A DNA stretch of 64,000 bases from Oceanobacillus arenosus (GCF_003369575.1 NZ_PIOC01000017.1:372001-436000); one strand, 5' to 3'; shown: positions 1 to 9,135, numbered from the stretch's first letter. Notes: generated by a model not told the origin, from the sequence alone. A program made the numbers and translations.

Positions 1-1
1 G

Positions 2-1087
2 GCTATCGCTATTTGTTTATTTTTATTCAGTGTGTTTACATTTTTATCTGGCTTTGCACCAAATGCTGATATTTTCCTGACTTTGCGCATTGTTGCCGCT
101 CTCGGACTTGGTGGAGTAATGCCAATTCTTGTAGCTGTGATGGCTGAGTACTCGCCCAAGAAAAAACGGGCATTAACGGTTGCGATTATGTATTGCGGGT
201 ATTCTATCGGTGCAATTTGTGCTTCTTTAATAGGGATGTACCTGATGGAAAGTCTTGGCTGGAGATTTTTATATTGGCTTAGCATTCTCCCATTTCTAAC
301 CTTGCCATTTTTCCTGAAACAGTTTCCGGAATCCGTTTCCTATCATCTACTACGGAAACAGGGAGATAAAATAGCAAGTATTCTTAATAAAGTTGACCCT
401 GATGGTAATTATCAAGCAACAGACAATTTTGAATATGAGCGTTTTAAAGAAAGCACGAAGGAATATCCAATAAAGAAAGTATTCTCGGAAAAGAGGATTC
501 TTAGTACACTCGCTTTCTGGGTTGCAGTCGGATGTTCGATGTTAGTGATTACTGGATTAACAACATGGCTTCCAAAAATCATGTTAGAATCCGGACATGG
601 AATCGCTTCTAGCTTATCCTTTAATCTTGTTCTATCTGTTGGCCAAATTACCGGATCTATTTTTGGAGGTATCTTAGTCGGACGAATCGGACATCGCAGA
701 GTATTAATATCCATGTTCTTCATTGGGGCCCTTAGTTTTATTTTCCTAAGTTTGACCTCCAATTCGCTATTATTATATCTACTGATTGCTTTAACCGGTG
801 CATGTACAGTAGGCACACAGAATTTAGTCAATCCATACATTTCGGAATTTTATCCTAGAGAAATTCGAGCAACAGGACTAAGTATAGCAGTTGGAGTTGG
901 AAGAATTGGAGGAATATTGGCTCCAGTGGCCATTGCCCTATTGCTTACGACGAATTTAACACCACAGCATGCATTTATGGCATTTGCGATTCCTAGCCTT
1001 CTGGGAGCAATCGCTTTTATCATTGTTCAAGAAAAATATGCTAGTTTTGATCAAGTGATACAACCAGAGGAGCAGAGGACAGCTTAA
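2..1087 (+). CDS. MFS transporter, aromatic-acid symporter type (5' truncated by window edge)
   Basis: The frame is open to the left edge, so the N-terminus lies outside the window. The visible part has about ten hydrophobic segments in the usual major facilitator arrangement, with a charged central loop (roughly 110-160 from the first visible residue) between the two halves. The conserved loop SPKKKRA and the late motif YPREIRATG are typical of aromatic-acid:H+ symporters such as BenK and PcaK. It would import an aromatic or related organic acid by proton symport across the cytoplasmic membrane. The substrate cannot be told from sequence, and no catabolic genes lie beside it here. Confidence 0.75.
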   Translation, partial: AIAICLFLFSVFTFLSGFAPNADIFLTLRIVAALGLGGVMPILVAVMAEYSPKKKRALTVAIMYCGYSIGAICASLIGMYLMESLGWRFLYWLSILPFLTLPFFLKQFPESVSYHLLRKQGDKIASILNKVDPDGNYQATDNFEYERFKESTKEYPIKKVFSEKRILSTLAFWVAVGCSMLVITGLTTWLPKIMLESGHGIASSLSFNLVLSVGQITGSIFGGILVGRIGHRRVLISMFFIGALSFIFLSLTSNSLLLYLLIALTGACTVGTQNLVNPYISEFYPREIRATGLSIAVGVGRIGGILAPVAIALLLTTNLTPQHAFMAFAIPSLLGAIAFIIVQEKYASFDQVIQPEEQRTA

Positions 1088-1283
1088 ATGTTCATTTATT
1101 GTTTCTTGAACTCTAAATATAATTCTAATTAACCTTATCCCGCATAACTGCAGTAAGATCATTATTCAAATAACCCTAAATATACCGTAGAATTGTAAAT
1201 GGGGATCAACTGAATGTTAATTTCACTTTATTAAAGATTCTTAAGTATACGATTGAAAAGGTGATAAGGCAGTTGATTTGAAG

Positions 1284-1295
1284 GAACATTCGTTC
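1284..1295. promoter_or_regulatory. Candidate LexA (SOS) box upstream of topB
   Basis: GAAC-ATTC-GTTC matches the GAAC-N4-GTTC core of the Gram-positive LexA/DinR site, although the outermost bases are G and C instead of C and G. It lies about 60 bp before the topB start and overlaps a weak possible -35 (TTCCTA) that is 17 bp upstream of TATAGT. Confidence 0.35.
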
Positions 1296-1350
1296 CTAAA
1301 ATGGCTAAAGAATGTTATAGTATAGAAAAACTATTAAATAGGTGAAATCT

Positions 1351-3507
1351 ATGAAATTAATTTTAGCGGAAAAACCATCCGTAGCAAAAAATATTGCCGA
1401 TGCACTAAAAATCAAAACAAAAAAAGATGGTTATTTTGAAGGGAATGATTATCTTATTACATGGGCTTTCGGTCATTTAGTAGAATTATATGATGCGAAG
1501 GACTATGACAGTAAGATGAAAAGCTGGAAAATGGACAATTTCCCGTTCATTCCATCAACATTCAAATATAAAGTGAAAAGCAATCCGAGAAATCGGGCAC
1601 AGACAGATGGCGGAGCAGCTAAGCAATTAAAGATTGTTCAATCTTTAATTAAGCGGCAGGATGTAGAGTCGATCGTTTCCGCTTGTGATTTTGATAGAGA
1701 AGGACAATTAATTGGCGATAGCATTATTTATCGTGGAACAACACCAGCTAAACCTGTATATCGATTACTATTGAATGAATGGACACCAAATGAGGTAATC
1801 CGGGGTCTTGAGAATATGCAGTCCAATCAAACGATGAAGCCATTACGTGATGCTGGTATCAGCAGACAATGGGCGGATTGGGTGATTGGCATTAACTTAA
1901 CTTCCGTTGCAACTTTGAAATACCAAAAAGGCAAAGGCAAGGCCTTGAATATTGGCCGCGTACTTATGCCAACCTTAAAGATTATTTATGATCGAGATAA
2001 GGAAATTGAGAATTTTGTTCCTGAGGATTATTTTAAATTAGTCGCAACGTTCGAAACGAAGGACGATAAGGAATATCAAGGCACATATGTAGAAAATAAA
2101 GAAGAAAAGTTTAAATCCAAAGAAAATCTCGAGCAGATCCATCAATTAATACAAGGGAAACAAGCACAGATTTTTGATAAGCAGGTAGAAAAGAAGAAGG
2201 AATTTCCACCATTTTTATTCAATCTTTCTAACCTGCAAGGATATATTACAAGTAAATTTAAAGGATTTACGTCCGATAAAGTACTAAAAGTGGCACAATC
2301 ATTATATGAGAAGAAGTTCATAACGTATCCAAGAACATCAAGTACAGCATTAGAGGAAAGTCTAGTAGCGAAAACCGCGAATGTACTAAAGACACATACA
2401 GAAGATTTGCCATATAAAGATGAGATTAAATTTATGAAAACGAAACGCGTGTTTAATAATGCAAAAGTGGAGAGCCATAGCGCAATAATTCCTACATATT
2501 TAAAACCGAAGCGGCTAACAAGTGATGAGCAGCTTGTGTATACAGCAATTAAAAACCGATTTATTATGCAATTCATGCCAATTGCTGAGTATGAGGAGAC
2601 AAGTTTAAAGACAAAATTAGTGGATACTGTTCTTAAAGGTCTCTTTGTATCAAAGGGAAAGGTGCAACTTGTAGAAGGATGGAAAAAGGTAGAAAAAATC
2701 CAATCGAAGGATACGATTTTACCCTTTGTACAAATTAATGATCCGGTAAGTCTAGTTGGTTCTGAGGTAACATCACATGTCACGAAGCCACCGAAACGGC
2801 ATACGGAAAAAACGTTGCTTCGTGTAATGGAAACCTGTGGACGGAGCTACAAGGAAGAGGATAGTGAAGAACTGTTAGGCAGCATTTTAACAGGATTTAG
2901 TATTGGAACACCAGCGACAAGGGCAGAGACGATTAAGAAATTAAAGGATGTCGGCTATATTACAACGGATAGTAAAAACCTACTTTGTACGGAGTTGGGT
3001 AGGGATTTAGTAGAAACCTTTCCTGTTCAAGAGCTATTTGATTTGGAATTTACTGGACGTCTTGAGAAAGGTTTGGCAGATATTCAAAAAGGAAAAGCAA
3101 GCAAACAGGAATTTTTGAACATCGTCTTTAATTTCACTAATAACTCAGTAGCTACAATCAAGGATGCGGATGAAAGGATAATTAATGAGGTCGCATCACC
3201 AAAAATATCGAAGGAAGTACTTGGAACATGTCCACAATGTGGCGGGAAGATAATTGAAGGATATAAAGGATTTGGCTGTAGTAATTGGAAAAATGGTTGT
3301 AAGTTTACGATTTGGAAAAATGATAAGTATTTAGCGATGATGAAGAAAAAACCGACGAAAACGATGGTAAAGCAGCTTCTATCGAATAAGAAGGCATATG
3401 TTAAAGGACTAACGAGTAAAAGGGGAAAGAAATTCAATGCATATTTAAGCTATGAGAAGAATCCTGATAATGCATACTATAGCTGGAAAATGGAGTTTAA
3501 AGATTAG
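1351..3507 (+). CDS. topB: DNA topoisomerase III
   Basis: Type IA topoisomerase that passes single strands to decatenate and relax DNA. The N-terminal Toprim domain opens with LAEKPSV and carries the metal-binding motif DFDREG near residues 113-118. The active-site tyrosine is in FITYPRT near residue 326. The C-terminus has a Cys-rich zinc-ribbon-like segment (CPQCGG, then CSNWKNGCKF) from about residue 627. ATG 1351 is chosen over the in-frame GTG at 1342 because AGGTG sits just before it and B. subtilis TopB also begins close to LAEKPSV. The product is 718 aa, usual for Bacillus TopB. It stands alone, with a candidate LexA box upstream. Confidence 0.95.
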   Translation: MKLILAEKPSVAKNIADALKIKTKKDGYFEGNDYLITWAFGHLVELYDAKDYDSKMKSWKMDNFPFIPSTFKYKVKSNPRNRAQTDGGAAKQLKIVQSLIKRQDVESIVSACDFDREGQLIGDSIIYRGTTPAKPVYRLLLNEWTPNEVIRGLENMQSNQTMKPLRDAGISRQWADWVIGINLTSVATLKYQKGKGKALNIGRVLMPTLKIIYDRDKEIENFVPEDYFKLVATFETKDDKEYQGTYVENKEEKFKSKENLEQIHQLIQGKQAQIFDKQVEKKKEFPPFLFNLSNLQGYITSKFKGFTSDKVLKVAQSLYEKKFITYPRTSSTALEESLVAKTANVLKTHTEDLPYKDEIKFMKTKRVFNNAKVESHSAIIPTYLKPKRLTSDEQLVYTAIKNRFIMQFMPIAEYEETSLKTKLVDTVLKGLFVSKGKVQLVEGWKKVEKIQSKDTILPFVQINDPVSLVGSEVTSHVTKPPKRHTEKTLLRVMETCGRSYKEEDSEELLGSILTGFSIGTPATRAETIKKLKDVGYITTDSKNLLCTELGRDLVETFPVQELFDLEFTGRLEKGLADIQKGKASKQEFLNIVFNFTNNSVATIKDADERIINEVASPKISKEVLGTCPQCGGKIIEGYKGFGCSNWKNGCKFTIWKNDKYLAMMKKKPTKTMVKQLLSNKKAYVKGLTSKRGKKFNAYLSYEKNPDNAYYSWKMEFKD

Positions 3508-3675
3508 ATATGAGACCTTTCTGGCCCATTGAATCTACTAATAAAAGTGTTTTTAAGCCTTTTTTGTGAATAAGGTGTATACTAAAGGGAGAGGGTAATA
3601 TTATATAGTTGGAGGTATTATCTATTAGATGGGAAAATAAATTAAAAATCCTCAAAAAAGGTGAAGGGTGATTGA

Positions 3676-4131
3676 GTGAAAAAGGTAACAGTAAGTGTAA
3701 CGGAAGAATTGGGATATGGTACATTAATATGGGTATATGCTAATAATCATAAGGTATATCACAGCAATAAGCGCGTTGATCGTGTGAAATCGTTTGATGA
3801 TCTTGATTCTAACTTTTTAGGAAAAGTAGAAGCACTTAATTTAAACAAAACGGATAAAAAAACGGTACTAAATCTTATTCTTGAAAAAACAGACCGGGTT
3901 TTTGGTGTATGTGTAGATAAAAAGAAAAACACAAAGAATAATGGTACAGACGATTTTAGCGTCGTTTTTTTCCCGAGTTGGGAACAAGTAATGACCTTTG
4001 CAGAAACCTCGTTTCAAGAATTGGCGGAAACAGAAGTGCAACGGAAAAAAGAGGCAAAAGAAAAATGGCTTGAAAAAGGAAGATTGTTTGCTCAAAAGAA
4101 ACATGCAAACAGGGAAAAAGTTAAGAAGTAA
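3676..4131 (+). CDS. Conserved-looking hypothetical protein, 151 aa
   Basis: I do not recognise this protein. It starts at GTG with a good Shine-Dalgarno (AAGGTGAAGGGTG) and ends just before a strong terminator, so it looks like a genuine single-gene unit. It is soluble, with no signal peptide or membrane segment. The N-terminal 60 residues are beta-rich, the middle is mixed, and the last 40 residues are very rich in Lys, Glu and Arg and probably form a charged helix. Its neighbours (topB, vWA lipoprotein) do not suggest a function. Confidence 0.75.
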   Translation: MKKVTVSVTEELGYGTLIWVYANNHKVYHSNKRVDRVKSFDDLDSNFLGKVEALNLNKTDKKTVLNLILEKTDRVFGVCVDKKKNTKNNGTDDFSVVFFPSWEQVMTFAETSFQELAETEVQRKKEAKEKWLEKGRLFAQKKHANREKVKK

Positions 4132-4140
4132 ATACGTAAC

Positions 4141-4181
4141 AAAAGCTTGTATCCTTTTTAAAAGGGACAAGCTTTTTTTAT
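4141..4181 (+). terminator. Rho-independent terminator
   Basis: AAGCTTGT pairs with ACAAGCTT and is followed by a run of T, right after the 151-aa gene. Confidence 0.85.
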
Positions 4182-4273
4182 TTGCTTTGGACTGAAATAG
4201 TTATTTTGTAGTATTGACTTTCTCCGGAATTTTTCAAAACTATAGATAAGGATACATAGATAGGAGAGAGATT

Positions 4274-5695
4274 ATGTTTAAACAGGGCATAGGAATGATA
4301 GCTATACTTGTTTTCTTCCTTTCTGCATGTAGTGATAATAAGGCAGAGGATGATAGCAAGGGGCAAGAGGAAAATATAGCAGAAGCGGGTTCTGGTGAGA
4401 TAGAAGAATTAGTGCGAGAAGAAAGCATAGTAGAACAATTAGAATCGGGCAAACTGATTGATTCAAGAGATGCAATGAAGGAACAGCAAGGCGGGATATT
4501 TGTTGCAGATGTTGGGCTGGAAGAGGAGCAAATGGAATCATCGGAGACTACATATGACGAAACAACCGTTGAGGAATTGATGGATGAAATAAAACGTTTA
4601 ACAAAGGAAACCAATAAACCAGCCACAATTTATAAAGGGCTTGTCTATTTACTTGGATCACCTAATTATAAGCAAGCGATTGAAAAAGCAGAGGCATTTG
4701 AGCCGGAATTTGCAGAACCATATTTGCCCGAACCGGGAAAAACAGAAGAAGAAATAGCAAATGAGCCCCAGAGTGGAAAGGCAATCATTTTACTTGATGC
4801 AAGTTCTAGTATGTTACTTCCCGTTGATAATCAAGTGAAAATGGATGTTGCAAAGGAAGCTGTGCTCCGGTTTGGTGAAACGATTGGTCAAGATAGTGAT
4901 ATTTCTTTAGTTGTATATGGACATAAGGGATCTGAATCTGCTGAAGATAAGGAACTATCATGCACGGGAATAGAAGAGATCTATCCGATGGGTGCATATG
5001 ATGAGGCAGCATTTGAACAATCTTTGACAACTTTCGAAAGTAAAGGATACACACCACTCGCAGGGGCAATTGAGAAAGCGATGGAAATGAGTCGTGATTT
5101 CTCGGAATCTGTCACTGTTTATATCGTAAGTGATGGTGTGGAAACATGTGATGGAGATCCGGTTCAAGTAGCCGCAGATTTTGTAAAGGATAATGATACG
5201 AGATCCGTAAATATTATTGGCTTTAATGTTGATCAAACTGCAGAAAATCAGTTGAAGCAGGTTTCCGACGCTGGGAATGGTGAATACTATGCTGCGAATA
5301 ATGCAGATGAATTAAAAACAACGATTGAGAAACAATGGTTGCCTTCAGATATTGATTTAGCCTGGGCGTTTCTAAAGGCACCAGATGGCTGGAAAACACT
5401 TGCTGAATACGAACGTTTTGATGAAGAACTAAATCCAATAAAAAAAATGATTGAAAATGAAAACAATCGCTATCGACAAGCATTACAAATTATACAGGAT
5501 GAGCAATTGGTAGAAAATGATGTTGCACTGGATCTGCAATACGCAATAAATGAGCAAAATCAAGTCATGAATAATTTAATGAATGATTTTCGCTCCGAAA
5601 AGATAGAAGAGATAAACGACCGGGCACAAGCGATTAGTGATGAAGTTACCGCATGGACTGAGGAAATGAAACGTCTTAAACGGGCTAATGAATGA
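4274..5695 (+). CDS. vWA-domain lipoprotein
   Basis: The N-terminus is a lipoprotein signal with lipobox LSAC (Cys near residue 19), so the protein is probably anchored on the outer face of the membrane. An acidic linker follows. A von Willebrand A domain begins near residue 170 with the metal-site motif LDASSSM (DxSxS) and continues through VVYGHKG, TPLAGAI and VSDGVETC. The C-terminal 120 residues are charged and helical. Such extracellular vWA proteins bind divalent metal and partner proteins; the partner here is unknown. RBS AGGAGAG precedes ATG 4274. No chelatase or MoxR ATPase gene is adjacent, so a cofactor-insertion role is not supported. Confidence 0.85.
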   Translation: MFKQGIGMIAILVFFLSACSDNKAEDDSKGQEENIAEAGSGEIEELVREESIVEQLESGKLIDSRDAMKEQQGGIFVADVGLEEEQMESSETTYDETTVEELMDEIKRLTKETNKPATIYKGLVYLLGSPNYKQAIEKAEAFEPEFAEPYLPEPGKTEEEIANEPQSGKAIILLDASSSMLLPVDNQVKMDVAKEAVLRFGETIGQDSDISLVVYGHKGSESAEDKELSCTGIEEIYPMGAYDEAAFEQSLTTFESKGYTPLAGAIEKAMEMSRDFSESVTVYIVSDGVETCDGDPVQVAADFVKDNDTRSVNIIGFNVDQTAENQLKQVSDAGNGEYYAANNADELKTTIEKQWLPSDIDLAWAFLKAPDGWKTLAEYERFDEELNPIKKMIENENNRYRQALQIIQDEQLVENDVALDLQYAINEQNQVMNNLMNDFRSEKIEEINDRAQAISDEVTAWTEEMKRLKRANE

Positions 5696-5997
5696 TTCCA
5701 ATGTCAATTTATTCCATTGGAATTACTCTCGGATATCGTTAGACAATATCCATAATTTTGGTTTTTTTAAGGTAAATAAGCTTAATGAATTTTGTGCTTA
5801 TGTATTTTTTGTAGAAAATGAGAAGAAAATTAGCCTAAACGTAAAATATTTGATATTATTAATAGGTAAACTAAACGTTACATATTGATATAGGCGGAAG
5901 GATATATTATATTATTTTGTGAAGGTTAATACATGCAAACGCTTATTCAATTTGCAATTTTATGTAGTATAGATAAAATGAAAGGTGGATGGTTTAA
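5696..5997. other. Intergenic region upstream of the type II NADH dehydrogenase
   Basis: AT-rich with no convincing gene. A possible Rex half-site TTGTGAA is at 5917-5923, but its partner half is missing. The short frame at 5688-5888 lacks a ribosome binding site and is not called. Confidence 0.5.
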
Positions 5998-7206
5998 ATG
6001 AGTAAACCGAAAATTGTTGTCCTTGGTGCTGGTTATGCAGGGATTACTACAACAAAAAGACTAACAAAACAATTATCACCAGAACAAGCGGAGATTGTAC
6101 TAATTAATAAACACAACTATCACTATGAAAGTACATGGTTACATGAAGTAGCAGCAGGAACAATTAGCCCGAATCAAGCACGCTACATGATTAGTGATGT
6201 TATTAATCCTAATCGAGTACGTTTAATTTATGATTCAGTAGTTGAAATTAAAAAAGACGAAAATCGTGTTGTATTAGAAAACAGTGAAGTAACGTATGAT
6301 TACTTAGTTGTTGCACTTGGCTTTGTTACGAATACATTTGGAATTAAAGGAATGAACGAACATGCTTTATTCATTCAAGATATTGATTCTGCACGTTTAA
6401 TTAGCGAACATATTGAATACCAATTTGCACAATATAGTGCAGGTGAAAATACAGACGAAGAAAGCTTAAACATCATCGTTGGTGGTGGCGGATTTACTGG
6501 TATTGAATTCGTTGGTGAGCTAGCTGACATCGTTCCTAAGCTTTGCAAAAAATACGATATTGCTAGAAATAAAGTACGTATTATTAACGTGGAAGCAGCG
6601 CCATCTGTATTACCAATGTTTGATCGTGATTTAGTATCTTACGCTCTCCAAGCACTTGAAGCACGTGGCGTTGAATTTAGAATGGGTGCTGCAATTAAAG
6701 AATGTACTAAAGAAGGATTCATCGTTGGTGACGACGCCGAATTAATTAAAGGTGGAACAGTTGTATGGACTGGTGGAGTTACAGGTAACCCTGTACTTGG
6801 TAAGTCAGGCTTTGAATTAGTAAAAGGTAAAGTAAATGTTGATGCAGATCTTCGTGTACCAGGTGAAGAAAATCTCTTCGTCCTTGGTGACTGTTCATGG
6901 GTAATGGACAAGCAATCTGGTCGTCCATATGCGCCAACAGGCCAATTAGCAATGCAAGAAGCAGACGTTGCGGCATATAACCTTAAAGCATTGCTTACGA
7001 ATCAACCATTAAAAGAATTTGCATTAGATGATAAAGGTACCGTTGCATCGTTAGGTCTTTCCGATGGAATCGGCAGTATCTTCTCAGGTACTAAATTACA
7101 AGGGAAAGCAGCGGCAGCAATGAAAAAAGTAGTTGATGACCGTTCACTATTCTTAGTAGGTGGACCAAAATTAGTGCTTAAAAAAGGTAAATTCCGTCCT
7201 TTCTAA
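5998..7206 (+). CDS. yumB: Type II NADH dehydrogenase, YumB-like
   Basis: Single-subunit, non-proton-pumping NADH:menaquinone oxidoreductase on the inner face of the membrane. The FAD-binding motif GAGYAG is at residues 9-14 and the NADH-binding motif VGGGGFTGIE is near 161. The late flavin motif is FVLGDCSWV, with a quinone-side PTGQLAMQEA. At 402 aa with KPKIVVLGAGYAG and a FLVGGPKLVLKKGKF C-terminus it is closest to B. subtilis YumB rather than Ndh (YjlD). RBS AAAGGTGG precedes the ATG. It would feed electrons to the caa3 oxidase encoded further along. Confidence 0.9.
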   Translation: MSKPKIVVLGAGYAGITTTKRLTKQLSPEQAEIVLINKHNYHYESTWLHEVAAGTISPNQARYMISDVINPNRVRLIYDSVVEIKKDENRVVLENSEVTYDYLVVALGFVTNTFGIKGMNEHALFIQDIDSARLISEHIEYQFAQYSAGENTDEESLNIIVGGGGFTGIEFVGELADIVPKLCKKYDIARNKVRIINVEAAPSVLPMFDRDLVSYALQALEARGVEFRMGAAIKECTKEGFIVGDDAELIKGGTVVWTGGVTGNPVLGKSGFELVKGKVNVDADLRVPGEENLFVLGDCSWVMDKQSGRPYAPTGQLAMQEADVAAYNLKALLTNQPLKEFALDDKGTVASLGLSDGIGSIFSGTKLQGKAAAAMKKVVDDRSLFLVGGPKLVLKKGKFRPF

Positions 7207-7269
7207 TCTTTAATCAAAATAAAAATAGCTCTAATAATTTGTCACAAAAATTGAGGAGGTACATTCTAG

Positions 7270-7368
7270 ATGAGAAAATGTTTATATGGTGCGTTACTTG
7301 TGCTTGCGTCAGTAATTGGCTATAGAATCGCAAGTGATTGCTTAGAAGACTCAAGAGATTTTCGTTAA
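7270..7368 (+). CDS. Small membrane peptide, 32 aa
   Basis: Short frame 60 bp after the NADH dehydrogenase, with a near-perfect ribosome binding site (GAGGAGGT) seven bases before ATG. It has one hydrophobic stretch (YGALLVLASVIGYRIA) between a basic start and an acidic end. A strong terminator follows at once, so it is probably the last gene of the dehydrogenase transcript. I do not recognise the family. Short length is the main reason for caution. Confidence 0.6.
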   Translation: MRKCLYGALLVLASVIGYRIASDCLEDSRDFR

Positions 7369-7383
7369 AAATTAGAGGAGTAA

Positions 7384-7416
7384 GACCACCCAGCACTTTA
7401 GTTGGGTGGTCTTTTG
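7384..7416 (+). terminator. Rho-independent terminator
   Basis: GACCACCCA pairs with TGGGTGGTC, followed by TTTT. It ends the NADH dehydrogenase/32-aa peptide unit. Confidence 0.9.
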
Positions 7417-7552
7417 ACGTTTAGAGATCAAGTCTGTAACCTAAAAGCTCGAATAAACCACATTTTTCCCGCATATAACGATCTTATTCTGTTCAACTTT
7501 CTTTTTACATGATTTCACCAGTTCTACTCATACTAAAATAGAGGTGAAATTC

Positions 7553-8416
7553 ATGTTACTATCAAGTCTCTCTATTCTTTTATTTATGATTCCCGTTCAT
7601 TCTGAAGAAGAAACGTTGGGTGTAAGCAACGATGATATTATTTTGCAAAATATTGAAGTAGATCAATATGCACTTCCATATCTTGAGCCGATTTTTTTGG
7701 ATGATAATAAAATGAAATTATTAATGAACCGTCTGGAAGAAGCAATTTATCAAGAGCCAGTAAATGCACGTTTTTCAACTAATGGACTAATCATTTCCGA
7801 GAAGCTTGGAGTAACATTAGATCGTAATCAGTTTCAATCACTATTTCGAGAGCATTTTTATAGCAACACGATTCGTAATTTTGAAGTCCCTAAAAAATCT
7901 ATTTACCCGAAAGTAGACAGTGGTTTATTAGGGGAAATAAGTGTGAAGCGACTTGGAACATATACCACCTTTTTTCGAAAGAGTAATGTAGAACGTACCC
8001 ATAATATTGCGCTTGCGGCAGAAGCGATTAATAACTATGTGCTCTTTCCAGGGGAGACCTTTTCCTTTAATCGGATTGTTGGCGAGCGGACTAGGGAAAG
8101 AGGGTATAAACGGGCACCGGTAATTGTTCGAGGAGAATTATCAGAAGATATTGGTGGTGGGATATGTCAAGTATCATCCACGCTTTATAATGCAGTGGAT
8201 TTGAAAGGAATCCAAATTGTGGAACGCTATGCCCACAGTAGGAAGGTGCCATATGTGCCACCAGGTAGAGATGCAACAGTAAGCTGGTGGGGACCAGATT
8301 TTGTATTTAAGAACATGTATAATGAGCCTATTTTAATTCGAGCGGGTTCAGCGGAAGGAACAATGTGGGTATCCGTTTATTCATCCGATACAGCAGAGTA
8401 TTTTACTGGCAGTTAA
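7553..8416 (+). CDS. VanW family protein
   Basis: Secreted or membrane-anchored 287-aa protein with an N-terminal hydrophobic signal (MLLSSLSILLFMIPVHS). The VanW domain fills the C-terminal half from about residue 125: RTHNIALAAEAINNYVLFPG, then FSFNRIVGERT, then the hallmark GGGICQVSSTLYNA and HSRKVPYVPPGRDATV. VanW proteins are linked to the cell wall and occur in some vancomycin-resistance clusters, but their biochemical role is unsettled. ATG 7553 is preferred over GTG 7544 because the latter overlaps the Shine-Dalgarno GAGGTGA. No resistance genes are nearby, so this is likely a housekeeping copy. Confidence 0.85.
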   Translation: MLLSSLSILLFMIPVHSEEETLGVSNDDIILQNIEVDQYALPYLEPIFLDDNKMKLLMNRLEEAIYQEPVNARFSTNGLIISEKLGVTLDRNQFQSLFREHFYSNTIRNFEVPKKSIYPKVDSGLLGEISVKRLGTYTTFFRKSNVERTHNIALAAEAINNYVLFPGETFSFNRIVGERTRERGYKRAPVIVRGELSEDIGGGICQVSSTLYNAVDLKGIQIVERYAHSRKVPYVPPGRDATVSWWGPDFVFKNMYNEPILIRAGSAEGTMWVSVYSSDTAEYFTGS

Positions 8417-8422
8417 TTAACA

Positions 8423-8460
8423 GGAAAATAAAAACGCGCAGTTGTTTGAAAACTGCGCGT
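8423..8460 (-). terminator. Rho-independent terminator of yceI
   Basis: ACGCGCAGTT/AACTGCGCGT hairpin. Only the minus strand carries the T-rich tail, so it serves the YceI gene, although it lies between convergent genes. Confidence 0.85.
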
Positions 8461-8477
8461 GAGTCAATGAATTGAAA

Positions 8478-9014
8478 TTAATTTTGTTTGTGTAATTCTA
8501 ATTCAACGTGGATTATAATTTCATCTCCAACTAGAACCCCACCTGTTTCAACAGAAGCATTCCATACTAAACCAAATTCTTTACGACTGATTTTCGTTTT
8601 TCCACTGAATCCAGCAACTGTATCTCCGCCCATTGGGTCTTTACTTTGTCCTTCGAAAGTAATATCAAAAGTTGCAGGTTTTGTTACGCCATGAATTGTT
8701 AAATCACCAGTTACATCGTAATCTGAACCAGATTTCTTTTTGATATCTGTAGCAACAAATGTTAAATTAGGTTGATTTTCTATATCGAAGAAATCTGCTG
8801 AACGTAAGTGGTTATCACGATCATTATTACGTGTATTAATGCTTGAAGCATCAATTGTTACTTCAATTTTAGCATCTGTCAAATCTTCAACATCTGCTTC
8901 AATATTTACATCGAATTTTTCAAATACACCTTTTACTTTTGAAATCATCATATGTTTTACTGAAAAACCAATTTCACTGTGCACTGCATCTACTGTCCAT
9001 TTTACGTTTGTCAT
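8478..9014 (-). CDS. YceI family lipid-binding-like protein
   Basis: 178-aa YceI domain protein. Visible family features are WTVDAVHSEIGFSVKHMMISKVKG at the N-terminus, HLRSADFFDIENQP in the middle, then GDLTIHGVTKP and a beta-rich C-terminus. YceI proteins form an extended lipocalin-like barrel that binds isoprenoid-type amphiphiles. There is no signal peptide, so this one is probably cytoplasmic. RBS GGAGGG sits eight bases before ATG. It is a single-gene unit with its own strong promoter and a palindromic operator candidate, suggesting induction by a specific signal. Confidence 0.9.
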   Translation of the reverse strand: MTNVKWTVDAVHSEIGFSVKHMMISKVKGVFEKFDVNIEADVEDLTDAKIEVTIDASSINTRNNDRDNHLRSADFFDIENQPNLTFVATDIKKKSGSDYDVTGDLTIHGVTKPATFDITFEGQSKDPMGGDTVAGFSGKTKISRKEFGLVWNASVETGGVLVGDEIIIHVELELHKQN

Positions 9015-9067
9015 AATATAATCCCTCCAGAAATAATTTTAAATGCGTTGGTTACTTTATGTCACTA

Positions 9068-9096
9068 AGTATAGAATAATAAATTGAAGTTGTCAA
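9068..9096 (-). promoter_or_regulatory. Sigma-A promoter of yceI
   Basis: On the minus strand TTGACA and TATACT are separated by exactly 17 bp, close to ideal, about 55 bp before the yceI ATG. Confidence 0.85.
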
Positions 9097-9106
9097 CAAC
9101 ATTTAA

Positions 9107-9135
9107 TTACAAACATTTAAATTAAATGTTTGTAA
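9107..9135. promoter_or_regulatory. Perfect 14-1-14 palindrome upstream of yceI promoter
   Basis: TTACAAACATTTAA, one central A, then its exact inverse complement. A further half-like copy (CAACATTTAA) runs from here into the -35 element. This looks like the operator of a dimeric regulator, perhaps MarR-type; the regulator is not identifiable here. Confidence 0.65.

Noticed and set aside
5688-5888. 66-codon frame after the vWA lipoprotein gene
   Set aside because: Its ATG overlaps the end of the lipoprotein gene without a Shine-Dalgarno, and the AT-driven composition (Asn, Phe, Lys) looks non-coding.
5917-5923. Rex site before the NADH dehydrogenase
   Set aside because: Only one half-site (TTGTGAA); the inverted partner is missing at the required distance.
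7553-8416. Vancomycin resistance gene
   Set aside because: VanW-domain proteins are common in bacilli; no vanHAX or other resistance genes are adjacent.
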